This document shows, piece by piece, positions 35,956 through 46,629 of a stretch of 64,000 nt of DNA; position 1 is the stretch's first letter, and every line of letters starts with the position of its first letter. The stretch comes from Lunularia cruciata (taxonomy: Eukaryota > Streptophyta > Marchantiopsida > Lunulariales > Lunulariaceae). The position numbers and the translations under genes were made by a program. Below the pieces are notes generated by a model that searched no databases, was not told the DNA's origin, and saw only the letters and a list, made by a program, of their open reading frames with translations. Location: NCBI GenBank assembly GCA_948567375.1, contig OX419756.1:9925001-9989000 (forward strand). Direction: 5' to 3'.

Positions 35956-36010
35956 ATTGCGTGTTTCATTTGTTGCGAATAATCACTGACAACAGAAGTT
36001 TGGAAATCAT

Positions 36011-36050
36011 ACGAGGCCGTCAACCAAGACGCAGTGATTGACGGCCTCGT
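36011..36050. repeat. Perfect 13-bp inverted repeat, 14-nt loop
   Basis: acgaggccgtcaa at 36011-36023 and its exact complement at 36038-36050. It is GC-rich compared with the surroundings, so the stem would be stable. It is not followed by a T run, so a terminator is unlikely; a DNA or RNA hairpin is possible. Confidence 0.85.
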
Positions 36051-36124
36051 CTGAGAATCTGGTCTACTTTGCACAAGTTATTACCATCAATACCAATTTA
36101 GAAGCTCAGGCCTGACATGTGGCT

Positions 36125-36244
36125 ATGTATGTCATATATTATCAGGACGCGCAAGGAGTGCATGTTATGGACAGCACTTCCACACCTCCATGGCTAGTGG
36201 GCGGAGATAACCAACCTGCTGAAACCCCAGTTAATGAGGAGTAG
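36125..36244 (+). other. Short open reading, possible exon
   Basis: 39 codons rich in Asp, Gln, Pro and Glu (includes V-M-D-S-T-S-T-P-P-W) ending in TAG. The composition is protein-like and unlike the AT-rich noise, and it lies 170 bp after the candidate donor at 35954. Unrecognised. Confidence 0.15.
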
Positions 36245-37289
36245 GAACAGCACGGTTGAGATCGTCGAATTATGACAGGCCGTCTTACCACTCAGCAAGA
36301 GAACAGAATTTACTTCCACAGTATACTTTGCATGCGTGCGGGTCATGCCTCGGGGGATGCCTTCAAATTAAAACCCTTTGTCAAAGTGAGCCTGTACAGA
36401 TTTACAGTTAGCCTAGCTCCATCGTCGCTGGATTAGCAATTGCATATCAGTGTGATGATAAGGAACATAGATTCTGATAGTTGGGTGGACATAGTCCCGG
36501 CTATAGGTTCTATTCGCACCTCCCTCTTTTTAGATATACACAATTCATTCCTGCAGTCACATGACGCACTCCTTCATATGTTAATTTTCCAGTTTCAGTA
36601 TACATACTGCGGGCACAAGTGGACTGATAGTTGTTGTGCCTATGTACTGGTGGTCAGTACACAGTACTTGTTATATAGACCGCAATATCGGCATCCGCTT
36701 GGCCATCTCTGTATATATAAATAAAATACCGGATGTTTGAGTAATTGCATCTATAGCATAAGACGTTAACTTTAGCCTTTTTGGAGGGCTGGTTTGTCTA
36801 TACGAGTTGTACTTTCTCTGCATCGATTCAGTAGCGACAGGAGCGATCTATCATGAACGACCTTTCCTATTCGTTGTTGGTTGTTTTCCTTTGCTCCTTA
36901 TTCTGTACAACCACAAGTGTGAAGATATCTCCAGATTGTAGGCATAGCAAGAGACGCGATGTTGATGGATATGGAGAGAGTGATAGCTAGAATGACCCCT
37001 TTTTCATGCATTCCTAGCTGCTGGAAGGAAGTAGAACAGGTTCATTTGTAGTTTTCTATCGTTTCCTTTGAAAAGTGTTGTGGTGATGGAGTTTCTTCTG
37101 GTTGTGGTTCGATTCTCTGCTTCAGGTCTCTTTCTTTTCCTCTTTATCGATGTAGCATCTGGTGTCGTGATGATCCGTTATGGTGTGTGCAAGTTAGAAG
37201 CGGATGGGGTGTCTCCTCTTTCGATTTGCATAACTCGTCACGTATCTGAGTGTTAACTGTGGAGGAGATTTGTTTTGATTTATTAGCAA

Positions 37290-38245
37290 CAGATATATCT
37301 ATGCAGACCCGGAGTGGAGTATGCCCGCACATGATGCTACCTCTGTAAATTTGCATGTAGTAGTTTAGTGTCGATTAAGAAGGACTAATGATGGCTATTT
37401 TCTATAAGTAGCAATCAATACGATATGTCAGCGCAGAAGCGGAGTGGAGTTTGTGGCATGATGCATTCTCTCCCAATTTTTGTAAGCTCCTCAAGTCTCT
37501 TCCGTGTCACGCTTCGAAGGATCTTGAACTATTACTATGTATCAGCGGCAATCATCCTGGCTCTTCACGGTGCTGCACGGTCACGGTTGTGCTGTGAACA
37601 AGTGTGACACAATCTTAGGATGTAGTACCATTGTTGGTTTCGTGATATGTGGACTCTCTTTTGTGATAATCCACAAATATCCATGCTACAAAAGCATTTC
37701 TAACGTGAGTCCTTTACCGGCTTTATGCTTCCAGATCATTTCTGTTTATATGTTTCTAGATACCTCAGGTGTTTGTGCCTCTGCTTCATGCAGATCTGTA
37801 AGATTATTCTATGTTTTGGATGTGCAATCAACCTCTAAACTGTATGTGAGTCCTTCGGTAATCTTCCTTGGCGTGCCAGTAATCTCTCTCGACTTGCATG
37901 CTCTTCTCAAGACATTCTAGTGATTCAAGCTTTGAAGGGTCTTGAATTGTTCATATGTATAAGCAGCATTTACTTTTTGGCTTGAATGGCTGCGGCACGG
38001 ATTCAGTTGTCATGTGAACAAGTATAGCACAATCTGGAGATACACTATCCTTGTTGGTTTGCTATCACAGGTGACACTCTGTTTTTGATACTTCACAATT
38101 GTTCAAGCTATAAAGGTATTCTTGATGACTTTTGAACTCTGTTTATGGTTCCAGATCTTCTCGTTTCTGGATCTTTCATGATCACGTGTTTTCCGCATGT
38201 TGCATGCAGATTTGCGGTCTTGAATGCTTTGGATGTATAAAGAGA
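37290..38245. repeat. Diverged direct duplications in the CpG-rich block
   Basis: 37507-37860 and 37922-38240 align in order (ggatcttgaact, gcggcaatca / gcagcattta, gctgcacgg, gtgaacaagt, tagcacaatct, ttgttggttt, atgcagatctg). A shorter pair, cagacccggagtggagt at 37305 and cagaagcggagtggagt at 37432, lies just before. The ~415-bp spacing points to an old tandem duplication. Confidence 0.6.
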
Positions 38246-39284
38246 ATAAAACAATGGGGGGGTTTTATTTTGGGAATGGGTGACCACCCATGAATATTAG
38301 AATAATCATTTGACTTCGTGACTCTACCGACAAGGGCCAAGAATGACCACAATTGTTTTCTCGACTCAGGGGAACTGATTAGTGTACATGTCGAACACAT
38401 ATACTAAGTTTCCACCAGGACATGACCAACTATCTCAAATATCTCCAGTATTATATAGTTAATCTTTTCTGTTTAGCTTCAAACTTCTCGCCAATCTGCA
38501 GAATTTGGCATTGACTGATAGAAAAATACAACAAAATCGGATGCAGGAGTGACGTCAAAACTGCGGGAGGTAAAGCAGGTGAAGCTAATTCATGCCATCT
38601 GATCAGGCAATTTCAGTTCGATTTACTTCCTAGAGAAATATATACCAAGCATCAAAACTGCGAGAGCACTTGCTCGTTGGTATCGTAGGCAGAGGTCTGC
38701 TTGATATTCTTACTCTGGCTCTCTCTACGGCATTACAATTTTTTCAGACTGGTCGATCTCAGATTTTGGAGGTGCAAAGCAGTGCAGTATGTTTATCCTT
38801 CCTACGTTTTACCACTTTGCCCGCTGCTGCCCGTGCTGCCCACAAACATGTTGACCCTACACCAGGGTGACCAGCAGCCGCAGCTGCTGCTTCGCAAGAA
38901 ATTGACTGATCAAACAATCAAGCCCAAATTTGCAAAGGTACCAAAGTGAACCAGTGCAGAAAAAATCTTACAATAATTGACACTTGCCCAGGAATCGGAT
39001 AAATTCTTACGAGTTAAATGTCCGGTACCTCCTCAAAGATCAACTATAATCCACCTTACCACAAGTAGGAAACGACTAGGACGTATCGTTTATGTAATAG
39101 TTTTGATGGAAGTTCAGGGCAGAGTTCACAATTTATATGAAGTTAATAAGATGTTGTGGAGGGACTTGATCCGTACGCTATAACATCTGAATTAGCCGAG
39201 GAGACTGCAGAACAAATTGTTTCGTCCGCAATAACGTGTCGAGCAATCTTACACTCCACTGCTCTGTGGGAGGGTGCCAGTTGA

Positions 39285-39482
39285 CAAAACCTGTCGTACA
39301 CGGTCGAAGCAGATTCAAACGGCCGTCGTAAGCAAAGGACCCGAGGTCTAAATCTTCAGCAAGGTGATGATTTCATGCTCAATGAAGCATCTGCTCAAGG
39401 AGCCAGTGAAGAATCTGCTCAAGTGGCAGATTATCCAGTTTCGAGAATTAGTTGTGATGAGAGTAGAAGTTTGATACGATAA
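39285..39482 (+). other. 65-codon open reading in the CpG-rich block
   Basis: An open stretch between stops, basic at the start (R-R-K-Q-R-T-R-G) then acidic and Ala/Ser-rich (N-E-A-S-A-Q-G-A-S-E-E-S-A-Q). Its only Met is internal. It could be an internal exon; no splice-site pair is convincing. Unrecognised. Confidence 0.15.
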
Positions 39483-41302
39483 GACTCACACGTACATATG
39501 GGAATTGTCCCTCATAACAGGTCCCGCATCCTTCTCAGATGCCATTCAGCCATTTGCCCAGGCTCACTTATTTCCATTCCTGCATTCCAAATGGTCTGCA
39601 GAATCGTCCAGGTAGGGTGGTGCGGGTTCTATAATAGCGAATCGGGTGGGAACCTACGGTTGGTACGTAGTTGGTCCCGACTCACCTAAATCCTCGTTCT
39701 GCCAAAGCCTCGATTTGCAGGGCAGTCACTGGTTCTTCCATCGCCTATGGACGACAATCGAACCTGGTTACGAGTCGCCTCATCCAACCCAGTTGTGCGA
39801 CTGTCCAGTAGGACAGGATTTTGGAGACCAATAATTTGAGACCTCTTTTATAAGTCGAACGAGGGACTAGGTCCACGAGGAATTTTATACCCACTTCACA
39901 ACAAGAGCGGGAGATATGGAAAAACCAGGCAAAACTCGGGAGAAAAGGCCCCTGCAAAAGCACTAATTTAACCCACGGGAAAGCACCAAAAAGGCCTAGA
40001 GTCTCGAAATACCAGAGGAGCCCACCGATCCCGAGAGTAAAAGGTCCTGGGAAAACAGCGGAAAGGTGTCTTATTCAGCAGTAGACCAAAAAAGTAACGC
40101 TCCCCACTAAGCACACCTTCAGAGTGCTTTCGTTTCCTTGTAGAAAAGGGGAAAATCAAGGGAATGAAGAGAGATTATCACCTGCACATTTTATAGACCT
40201 CTTCAAGAGGTATTATAAGGAGATTTAGATTTAAATACGTCATAAAATCCTAGCTCAAACTAGCGGATTTGTTTCCAAGGTTTGTGCATCTTTTCATACC
40301 ATCATATGGGAGAGATCATTCTATTTCTATTCTGTTTTTTTTCTTATCCTTTCTTCTACATCTTGACTGTCTCCAGCTAAAACGTAGCACGTAGAGGAGT
40401 TCAGGGAGTTGCTCTGAATTTCTCGGATTTTCAAAGTAATTTTGAAGATCACCACTGAGTCTTGTTTTGTCAAATCTCCGTTTTATTCTACAATGTACTT
40501 CCGATAAAAATTCTGCGAGGAACACATAAGGTGGTCAATTTAATTCCTCCGACATAGCAACAAGCAGTGAAGTGCAATTCCTCATTTTTTTATTTTCTAA
40601 CACAGGTTGGTCGACGAGTATTCCAACTCAACTAAGTCGAAATATAGCTTCGATGGCAGTGATCAGTGTGTTTCCTTCTAAACCAGCAATCCAACTAATG
40701 AGAAGAACCGTTCTTCTCATTGTTATATGCCGTTTTACAAAGCATTATAGAGTGCACTGTTAGTCTCGTTCATGACCAACGTAACCTTTTCATACCTTAT
40801 CATTCCTTTTGTATGTGTATCCATTCCGTCCGAAGTTATAGGGGAAAGGAGTCAGCCAATAGCACATTAGCGGAGCTTCTCTCTCCAAACTCAGCAAAAT
40901 AAGTCCTGTCAACAATTCTTTCTTAGGCTGAATACCGCCAAATCCTGCGGGTTGGCACCACCTCTCTGGACAAGTATCAATTTTCTAGTGCTCGGTGTTG
41001 ATCAGCAGGTCAGCAGACCATCCAATAGCTGGTTGCAACTACTGATCGTTTTAATGTCAGACTGGGATTCTTCTTCGTTGAGGAGTTGAATCCTTACTCC
41101 AGGCCACCAATTCTTGGTCCTCTCCCTCTTTCCATAGAGCTTATAGTGTGATCCGAGTAGACTAGTGTAAATACTCATTTTGGTGTTCTTAGTTTCCCGG
41201 GGATAGACACCAGGTCTTTGTCCTTGTTCCTCATTTTGCGATCCCTGCTGTTATGTTTGGCTTGTCAAGAGCAAAAGTGAACGTAACTGATGTCCATTGC
41301 TT

Positions 41303-41321
41303 CAAGTGAACAGTTCACTTG
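41303..41321. repeat. 9-bp palindrome in the 5' LTR
   Basis: caagtgaac, one a, then gttcacttg. The 3' LTR lacks this segment (ccattgcttgtctag), so it arose in this LTR or was lost there. Confidence 0.85.
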
Positions 41322-41374
41322 TCTAGAAGTTCAAGTGGATGACAGTGATGGACAGTGATGGACCTGTCATAATG

Positions 41375-41382
41375 TATATATA
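41375..41382 (+). promoter_or_regulatory. TATA box, copia element 1 LTR
   Basis: tatatata; conserved in the 3' LTR at 45039-45047. An AATAAA follows 12 bases later in both LTRs, so the RNA start and the poly(A) signal lie close together. Confidence 0.55.
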
Positions 41383-41453
41383 CGTGCAATGAGAAATAAA
41401 GCTCTAGAAGGCTGGTGTGAGCCTGTTTCAGTCGTGGAGGTAGCTTTAAAGTA

Positions 41454-41577
41454 ATGACAACCACATTAAACAGAAATCAGAGGACTAAAAGTAAATAAAG
41501 AGGTTCACTCCCGGGACAGGGAGTGAACCTCTTTATTTACTTTTAGTCCTCTGATTTCTGTTTAATGTGGTTGTCAT
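41454..41577. repeat. Perfect 59-bp inverted repeat, 6-nt loop
   Basis: Arms 41454-41512 and 41519-41577 are exact complements, loop gggaca. Only the right arm has a counterpart in the 3' LTR (45109-45168, partly deleted), so the left arm is a templated inverted duplication. It lies after the TATA box and before the PBS, so it would be in the RNA leader. Confidence 0.97.
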
Positions 41578-41620
41578 GTGCTATTGTGAGAGGTCCTAGG
41601 GACTCAGTTTTTCTAACAAA

Positions 41621-41632
41621 TGGTATCAGAGC
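41621..41632 (+). other. Primer-binding site (tRNA-Met)
   Basis: TGGTATCAGAGC, two bases after the LTR; the standard copia site complementary to initiator tRNA-Met. Confidence 0.9.
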
Positions 41633-41708
41633 TTAGTTGGTCCTGAAGAGGGACTTAAGATCTGAGGGTGCTGTGAAGAGGGTCAAGAAGCAAGTCCACA
41701 GCAAAGCA

Positions 41709-42224
41709 ATGGCAGGGGTGATATCTATATCAAATGCTAAATTTGCAGTGGAGAAGTTTGATGGGAAAAACAATTTTGGACTTTGGCAACTGAAGATGAA
41801 GAACCTTCTTGTCCAGCAAGGACTACATAGAGCACTAAAGAAAAAACAGGAGGACAAAAGTAATGAAGATGAAGATGCAGATCTCAAAGCTATCAGCACT
41901 ATTTGGTTGAACCTTGCTGATGAAGTGCTATACAATGTTATGAATGAGGAATCTGCACCAAAACTATGGGCCAAACTGGAGAATCTTTATATGACCAAGT
42001 CATTGACAAATAGACTGTATCTTAAACAGAAGTTGTATATGTTGCGGATGAAGGAAGGCCAAAGTATTATGGAGCACCTCAATGCTTTCAACAAAATCAT
42101 TTGTGAGTTGATGAGCATAGAGGTCAAGTTAGAAGAGGAGGAGAAGGTATTGTTGTTATTGACTTCACTTTCTCCTTCATATGAGCATCTGGTCACAACT
42201 CTTTATATGGGAAGGATGCTATAA
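41709..42224 (+). pseudogene. Copia gag, element 1
   Basis: The open frame runs from 41637 but the likely start is the internal Met at 41709, just before A-G-V-I-S-I-S-N-A-K-F, because the first 24 codons are leader. It has the copia gag (UBN2/DUF4219 type) marks: F-D-G-K-N-N-F-G-L-W, the W-L-N-L-A-D-E helix, L-W-A-K-L-E-N-L-Y, L-Y-M-L-R-M, and L-L-T-S-L-S-P-S-Y-E near the end. The frame stops at 42224. The zinc knuckle (C-C-I-C-G-K-V-G-H-F-K-K-D) follows near 42395 in another frame and lacks its last Cys (Val). Gag would assemble the cytoplasmic particle. Confidence 0.9.
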
Positions 42225-42375
42225 ACTGTGAGGGGGTTACTTTAGCATTATTGTCCAATGAGATGCAAAAAAGACCCAACCAAGAAAAGACAAATCTAGA
42301 GGCTCTATTTATCAGATGAAGGACAAGAGAGAGAGATCAGATCAGGAGTAAATCAAGATCCAAGTCTAGAAATGG

Positions 42376-43298
42376 ATGTTTCAAAGGCAAATGCTGTATT
42401 TGTGGGAAAGTTGGACATTTCAAGAAGGATGTAACAACGAGAGGCTTGAGTCCAATAAGAATAAAGGTCAACTTTCAGATCAAGCAAGTATTGCTGAGTC
42501 ATCTGGTATTGTGTATGATGTTCTATGTGCTATCCAAGACAAAGATAAATTTGAAGAGTCATGGATATTGGACTCAGGTTGCTCTCACCATATGTGTCCA
42601 AATAAGGAGTGGTTTCATGAGTACAAACCATTCAATGGAGAATCTGTAATAATGGGGAACAACATGGCTTGCAAAGCTATTGGCATTGGTACAATACGTG
42701 TTAAGATGTTTGATAGTATTGTGAGGACTCTTGCTCATGTGACGCATGTTCCTGAGTTTAGGAAGAATTTGATATCACTAGGCACGTTGGACTCAAATGG
42801 TTGGAGGTGGGGAGCAGAAAATGGAACACTCAAGGTATCAAAGGAGCATTGGTTGTAATGAAGAGCAAGAAGATAGGAAATCTTTATGAGCTTGTTGGAG
42901 AGACCATTACTGGAGGAGTGGCAAGTACCATTTTAGAGAGTGAAGATCCCAAAGATCTTACTCAGTTATGGCACCTACGTTTGGGTCATATGAGTGAAAG
43001 AGGTCTAAGTGAATTGTCCAAACAACAACTTCTAAAGGGCCTTAAAAGTTGTAAATTGGAATTTTGTGAGCATTTTGTAATAGGAAAGCAACGAAGGGTA
43101 AGCTTTTCCATAGGAGTTCGTTGCACAAAGGGAATTTTAGACTATGTGCATTCTTATGTTTGGGGCCCTGCACCTATAGCTTCACAATCTGGAGCATTAT
43201 ATTTTGTGTCTTTGGTTAATGATTACTCTAGGAGAGTATGGGTCTACACCAGGAAGCATAAATCAGAGGTCTTCTCTTCTCTTCTCTATGGAAGGTGA
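42376..43298 (+). pseudogene. Copia protease, GAG-pre-integrase and integrase start
   Basis: Two overlapping frames. 42376-42858 has the aspartic protease D-S-G in W-I-L-D-S-G-C-S-H-H-M near 42575. 42801-43298 has the pre-integrase block with L-W-H-L-R-L-G-H-M (His pair) and F-C-E-H-F, where the second Cys of the HHCC domain is Phe. The first catalytic Asp is Tyr (L-D-Y-V-H-S-Y-V-W-G-P; family H-S-D-V-W-G). The second Asp in S-D-N-G-G-E-Y reads in another frame near 43335. Confidence 0.88.
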
Positions 43299-43675
43299 TG
43301 ATGGAGAAACAAACTGGAAGGAAAGGGAAGTGTTTGAGATCTGATAATGGTGGAGAATACAAATCTGGAGACATTGATAGATATTGTAAGAGTGAAGGGA
43401 TAATTCATCACTTTACAGTTCCGGGTACCCCTCAATAAAATGGATTGGCAGAGTGGATAAATTGTACACTTTTGGAGAAAGCAAGAAGTATGTTAAACAA
43501 TGCCGGATTGGAGAAGAGCTTTTGGGCAAAAGCTGTAAATACAGCTTGTCATTTGGTAAATATTTCTCTCTCTACTGCTATTAAGTGTAAGACACCTATG
43601 GAAAAATGGATAGGTCAGCATGTTGATTACTCTTCACTTAGAGTGTTTGGATGCATTGTGTATGTTCATACTTAA
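43299..43675 (+). pseudogene. Copia integrase core and C-terminus, element 1
   Basis: S-D-N-G-G-E-Y at 43338 and, after an in-frame TAA in place of a Gln codon at 43436, the frame 43445-43675 with N-G-L-A-E-W (catalytic Glu) and L-L-E-K-A-R-S-M-L, S-F-W-A-K-A-V-N-T-A and L-R-V-F-G-C. These are hallmark blocks of copia integrase. Confidence 0.85.
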
Positions 43676-44107
43676 CAAGAACAACGGACAAAGTTAGATC
43701 CCAAATCTAGAAAATGTATTCTTGGGATATAAGAAGGATACAAAGGGATATAGATCTAGTTGTGAGTAGGGATGTAGTTTTTGATGAGAAGAGTACAATG
43801 GAGACTATTACTATAGCGGAAGAAAAAAAATAAAAATTCAATCAGATTTTGTTAAGATAGATATTGATCTTGGAAATGAAGAGATATCACCTCTTGTAGA
43901 TCTACCAAGTGAACCATTAGAAGAGCAAGGTCCAGAAGTGATTCATGAACTTAGGTATCCAAATAGGGATAGGAGGACTCCAAAGAGATTTGATGATTCA
44001 TTCATAGCTTATGCTCTTCTTATGGAGAATGGTGAGCCTTCTTCATATAAAGAGGCAATGCAAGATCAAGATTGTCAAAAGTGGCATTGAGCGATGGACG
44101 AGGAGAT
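43676..44107 (+). pseudogene. Integrase tail to RT start, element 1
   Basis: Readable pieces: F-L-G-Y-K near 43720, an acidic linker, R-Y-P-N-R-D-R-R-T-P-K-R-F near 43955, then E-P-S-S-Y-K-E-A-M, the start of the copia RT domain, near 44035. Stops and one deletion separate the parts. The M-D-E-E-I at 44094 is the last RT N-terminal motif. Confidence 0.65.
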
Positions 44108-44920
44108 ATTTGGAAAAATTACTTCTGGGTTTGGCATGGAGAATGCAAAACCAGTGAGCACTCCAATGGCAAGTCATTTCAAGATATCATTGAAGCAATG
44201 TCCATCAAATGAAGAGGAGAGAAAAGTAATGTCAAATATTCCTTATGCTAGTGCTGTTGAGAGTTTAATGTATGCTATGGTCTGCATTAGACCAGACATC
44301 TCATGTGCTGTGAGTATGGTGGGTAGATACATGGAAAATCCAAGGAAACAACATTGGGAAGTCGTGAAGTGGATACTCTGTTACTTGAAGGGGACTACAA
44401 ATATTGGCATTACCTTTGATGTGGAGAAGAACCAAGAAGGAGGTTACAGGGTATGCAGATTCTGACTTTGCCAGAGACTTGGATAAGAGAAGGTCTAAAA
44501 TAGGGTTTGTTTTTACACTTGTTGGTGGTGCAGTAAGTTGGAAGTCTACTCTCCAATCTACAGTTGTTCTTTCTACTACAGAGGCGGAATATATGGCAAC
44601 AACTGAGGCTGCCAAAGAGGCAATATGGCTACAAAGATTAGCCAAGGATGTAGGTCTCCCTACCATGAAGTCCACACTCTTTTGTGATAGCCAAGGCGCT
44701 ATTCACTTGGCCAAAAATCAAGTATTCAAGGACAAAGCATATTGATGTAAGACATCATTTTATCAAGGAAGCTGTGATAAATGGTGAGATCAATTTGCAA
44801 AAGATTGGCATAGAGGTAAACTCAACTGATATGTTGACTAAATCTATTCCTGTTGAGAAGTTCAAGTTATGCATGAACTTGCTCAACGTCAAATTGTGCT
44901 CTTTGGGTTGATATGGTGGA
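44108..44920 (+). pseudogene. RT C-terminus and RNase H, element 1, RT core missing
   Basis: From M-D-E-E-I the reading jumps to F-G-M-E-N-A-K-P-V-S-T-P, so the RT core of roughly 700 bp or more, including YVDD, is absent. Frame 44094-44465 has S-L-M-Y-A-M and R-P-D-I-S; 44404-44745 has Y-A-D-S-D-F-A (RNase H Asp), S-W-K-S and L-S-T-T-E-A-E-Y-M-A (Glu), F-C-D-S-Q-G-A; 44684-44911 has H-I-D-V-R-H-H-F-I and M-L-T-K. The frame ends 20 bases before the purine tract. Confidence 0.88.
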
Positions 44921-44940
44921 TACAAGCAAAAGGTGGAGAT

Positions 44941-45204
44941 TGTTATGTTTAGCTTGTCAAGAGCAAAAGCGAACGTAACTGATGTCCATTGCTTGTCTAG
45001 AAGATCAAGTGGATGACAGTGATGGACCTTTCATAATGTATATATATGTACAATGAGAAATAAAGCTCTGGAAGGTTGGGGTGAGCATGTTTCAGTCCTG
45101 GAGGTAGCTTCCGGGACAAGGAGTGAACTACGTCCTCTGATTGCTGTTTAATGTGATTGTCATGTGCTATTGTGAGAGGTCCTAGGGACTCAGTTTTTCT
45201 AACA
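44941..45204 (+). repeat. 3' LTR of copia element 1
   Basis: 264 bp, TGTTATG...TAACA, preceded by aaaaggtggagat. TATA at 45039-45047, AATAAA at 45059-45064. It lacks the hairpin and the palindrome of the 5' LTR. Confidence 0.93.
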
Positions 45205-45209
45205 CCTGC

Positions 45210-46620
45210 TGACACGCGAAGGAAGTAAATCTGCCGTTGGCGCATATAAGCATCTTTGTCTCTCAATAGGCCACTTCCGCCGATAATCCAGATGAGCTTC
45301 GCGGTAAGAAGGGCATGCCTCCGTCTAAGCATTGTTTATTAATTAGAGAACGCAATTGACGAGAAAATTTTTGGATTATACAGTTCATCCACTACCTCTT
45401 TACTGCGTGAGCCAAGTTTCTTGGAGTGAAACAACCCCACAGAGAATGGGTTCCCTGTGTTCATCGTTGGGACTGCTTCCTTGGTCGCCATTCCCTGGGT
45501 GAGGGACCCAGAACAGTGCCTAGCACTCCAAGATTAGCCATTGACAAGCGTGGAGGTGTTTTGTTTTTGTTTCCCGGTTGGATTCTTGCGTCTTGAGCAC
45601 AGTGTTCTGACTGTCTTCCGAGGGCCTTTTATTGTATTGCGAGAGTGTTTGTGTTGAACTCCAACTTTCAGCTACCATGTCCGTTCCGTTATGGCCTTCT
45701 CTCCATGAGATATTTTCTGAGGCTGGTCCTTGGAGTAATTTTTTTATCAACTGAGCCCACTTTTTCGCGTCCTTTCTAGCTGTATTCTGAAGATCTGCTT
45801 CCGGAGAACCTGTAATGCAATCTCTTTTCAGATGTTCCTATTGTCTGTAGATAGGATGGAATCCAGGAATGTTCAAAAAAACAATCTCCGTCATTTGCTT
45901 TTCTCCATTCATTTTGATGGGTCGGACTCAACTCTAGCCCCATCAGAATTAATTTGAAACAGATAAAATTTCTCGCTGGTATGAACTGTAGGTCTAACAT
46001 TGTGCGAGGACTGTCTACCACTGATCTTATACTTTGAAATTATTATTGAGATGTGCACTTTCGCTATCGTCGAGTAGTTCAATCTCTCTACGCAGATAGG
46101 GATCTTATTAGGTTAAACTCTTCCGCCTCTGCTTTAAGAGACCAAGGCCAACTATCCAGGGATGTTGAACGCTTGCCCCCGTATGACGAAGTTCTCCTAA
46201 CTTGCTATGTTGTATAGTAGCGAACTATATCAGCATTACCGCTTTGATGTTACACTTTTGATTATACACTCATGTGCTTGATGTGTGATATATAAATTCC
46301 TCTGGCAGAGGATATGACCCTATCAATTTCATTTCGTCAACCGTTATCCTTCTTTCTTAATCCGACAGAGTGACCTGGAATATCTCTTGATTATATTCTG
46401 GGTGCTTTTTTTAAATTTTTTATAGATCATTGCCTTGTATGATTTAATATTAATATACCAATATTTTTCTATACAAATTTAATCTAAATCTAATCATTTG
46501 GGATGTTTTTGATTCTGTAGGAAAGCTCTTGGAGAGAGATTTTCGACACCGCCAAATCGACATGAAAGGAGCAACAATATTGAAACTCATATTCAACAGT
46601 TTCCTGCCCTCATGGACGTT
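45210..46620. other. Right part of the CpG-richer block
   Basis: It continues the sequence to the left of copia element 1 (join at cctgc). Short frames only; minus-strand frames at 45520-45750 and 45776-46021 have no domain I recognise. A 1.4-kb stretch with no supported gene. Confidence 0.4.
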
Positions 46621-46629
46621 CATTGATAC

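Larger units (their letters stand above)
33781..41243. other. CpG-richer block, candidate low-copy DNA
   Basis: Base composition changes: CpG dinucleotides are frequent throughout, in contrast to the TE-derived DNA on both sides where they are rare. No retroelement domain is found, and frames are short on both strands. Short plausible exon-like pieces are listed separately (35921, 36125, 39285). Copia element 1 is inserted at 41249 with an intact TSD, and the block resumes at 45210. The block could be host gene DNA with introns, a young unmethylated insertion or a captured segment; I cannot assign it. Confidence 0.5.
41249..41618 (+). repeat. 5' LTR of copia element 1 with hairpin insertion
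   Basis: 370 bp, TGTTATG...TAACA. It is 106 bp longer than the 3' LTR. The excess comes from a 59-bp inverted duplication (41454-41577), a short palindrome at 41303-41321 and a repeated gacagtgatg at 41341. TATA box 41375-41382; AATAAA at 41395-41400. Confidence 0.93.
41249..45204 (+). mobile_element. Ty1/copia element 1, RT core deleted
   Basis: 5' LTR 41249-41618, PBS TGGTATCAGAGC (tRNA-Met type) 41621-41632, gag, protease, integrase, end of RT, RNase H, purine tract aaaaggtggagat, 3' LTR 44941-45204. A perfect 5-bp TSD cctgc is present (41244-41248 and 45205-45209). The copia order (integrase before RT) is clear. The RT fingers, palm and YVDD are missing and integrase catalytic positions are changed, so the copy is defective. 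The general style is Tnt1/Tork-like (tentative). Confidence 0.95.

Noticed and set aside
39968-40159. 63-aa minus frame in the CpG-rich block
   Set aside because: No domain, no conservation visible, and such lengths are expected by chance in a 7-kb stretch.
41637-41708. Upstream 24 codons of the copia gag frame
   Set aside because: They overlap the PBS and leader; the family-typical start is the Met at 41709.
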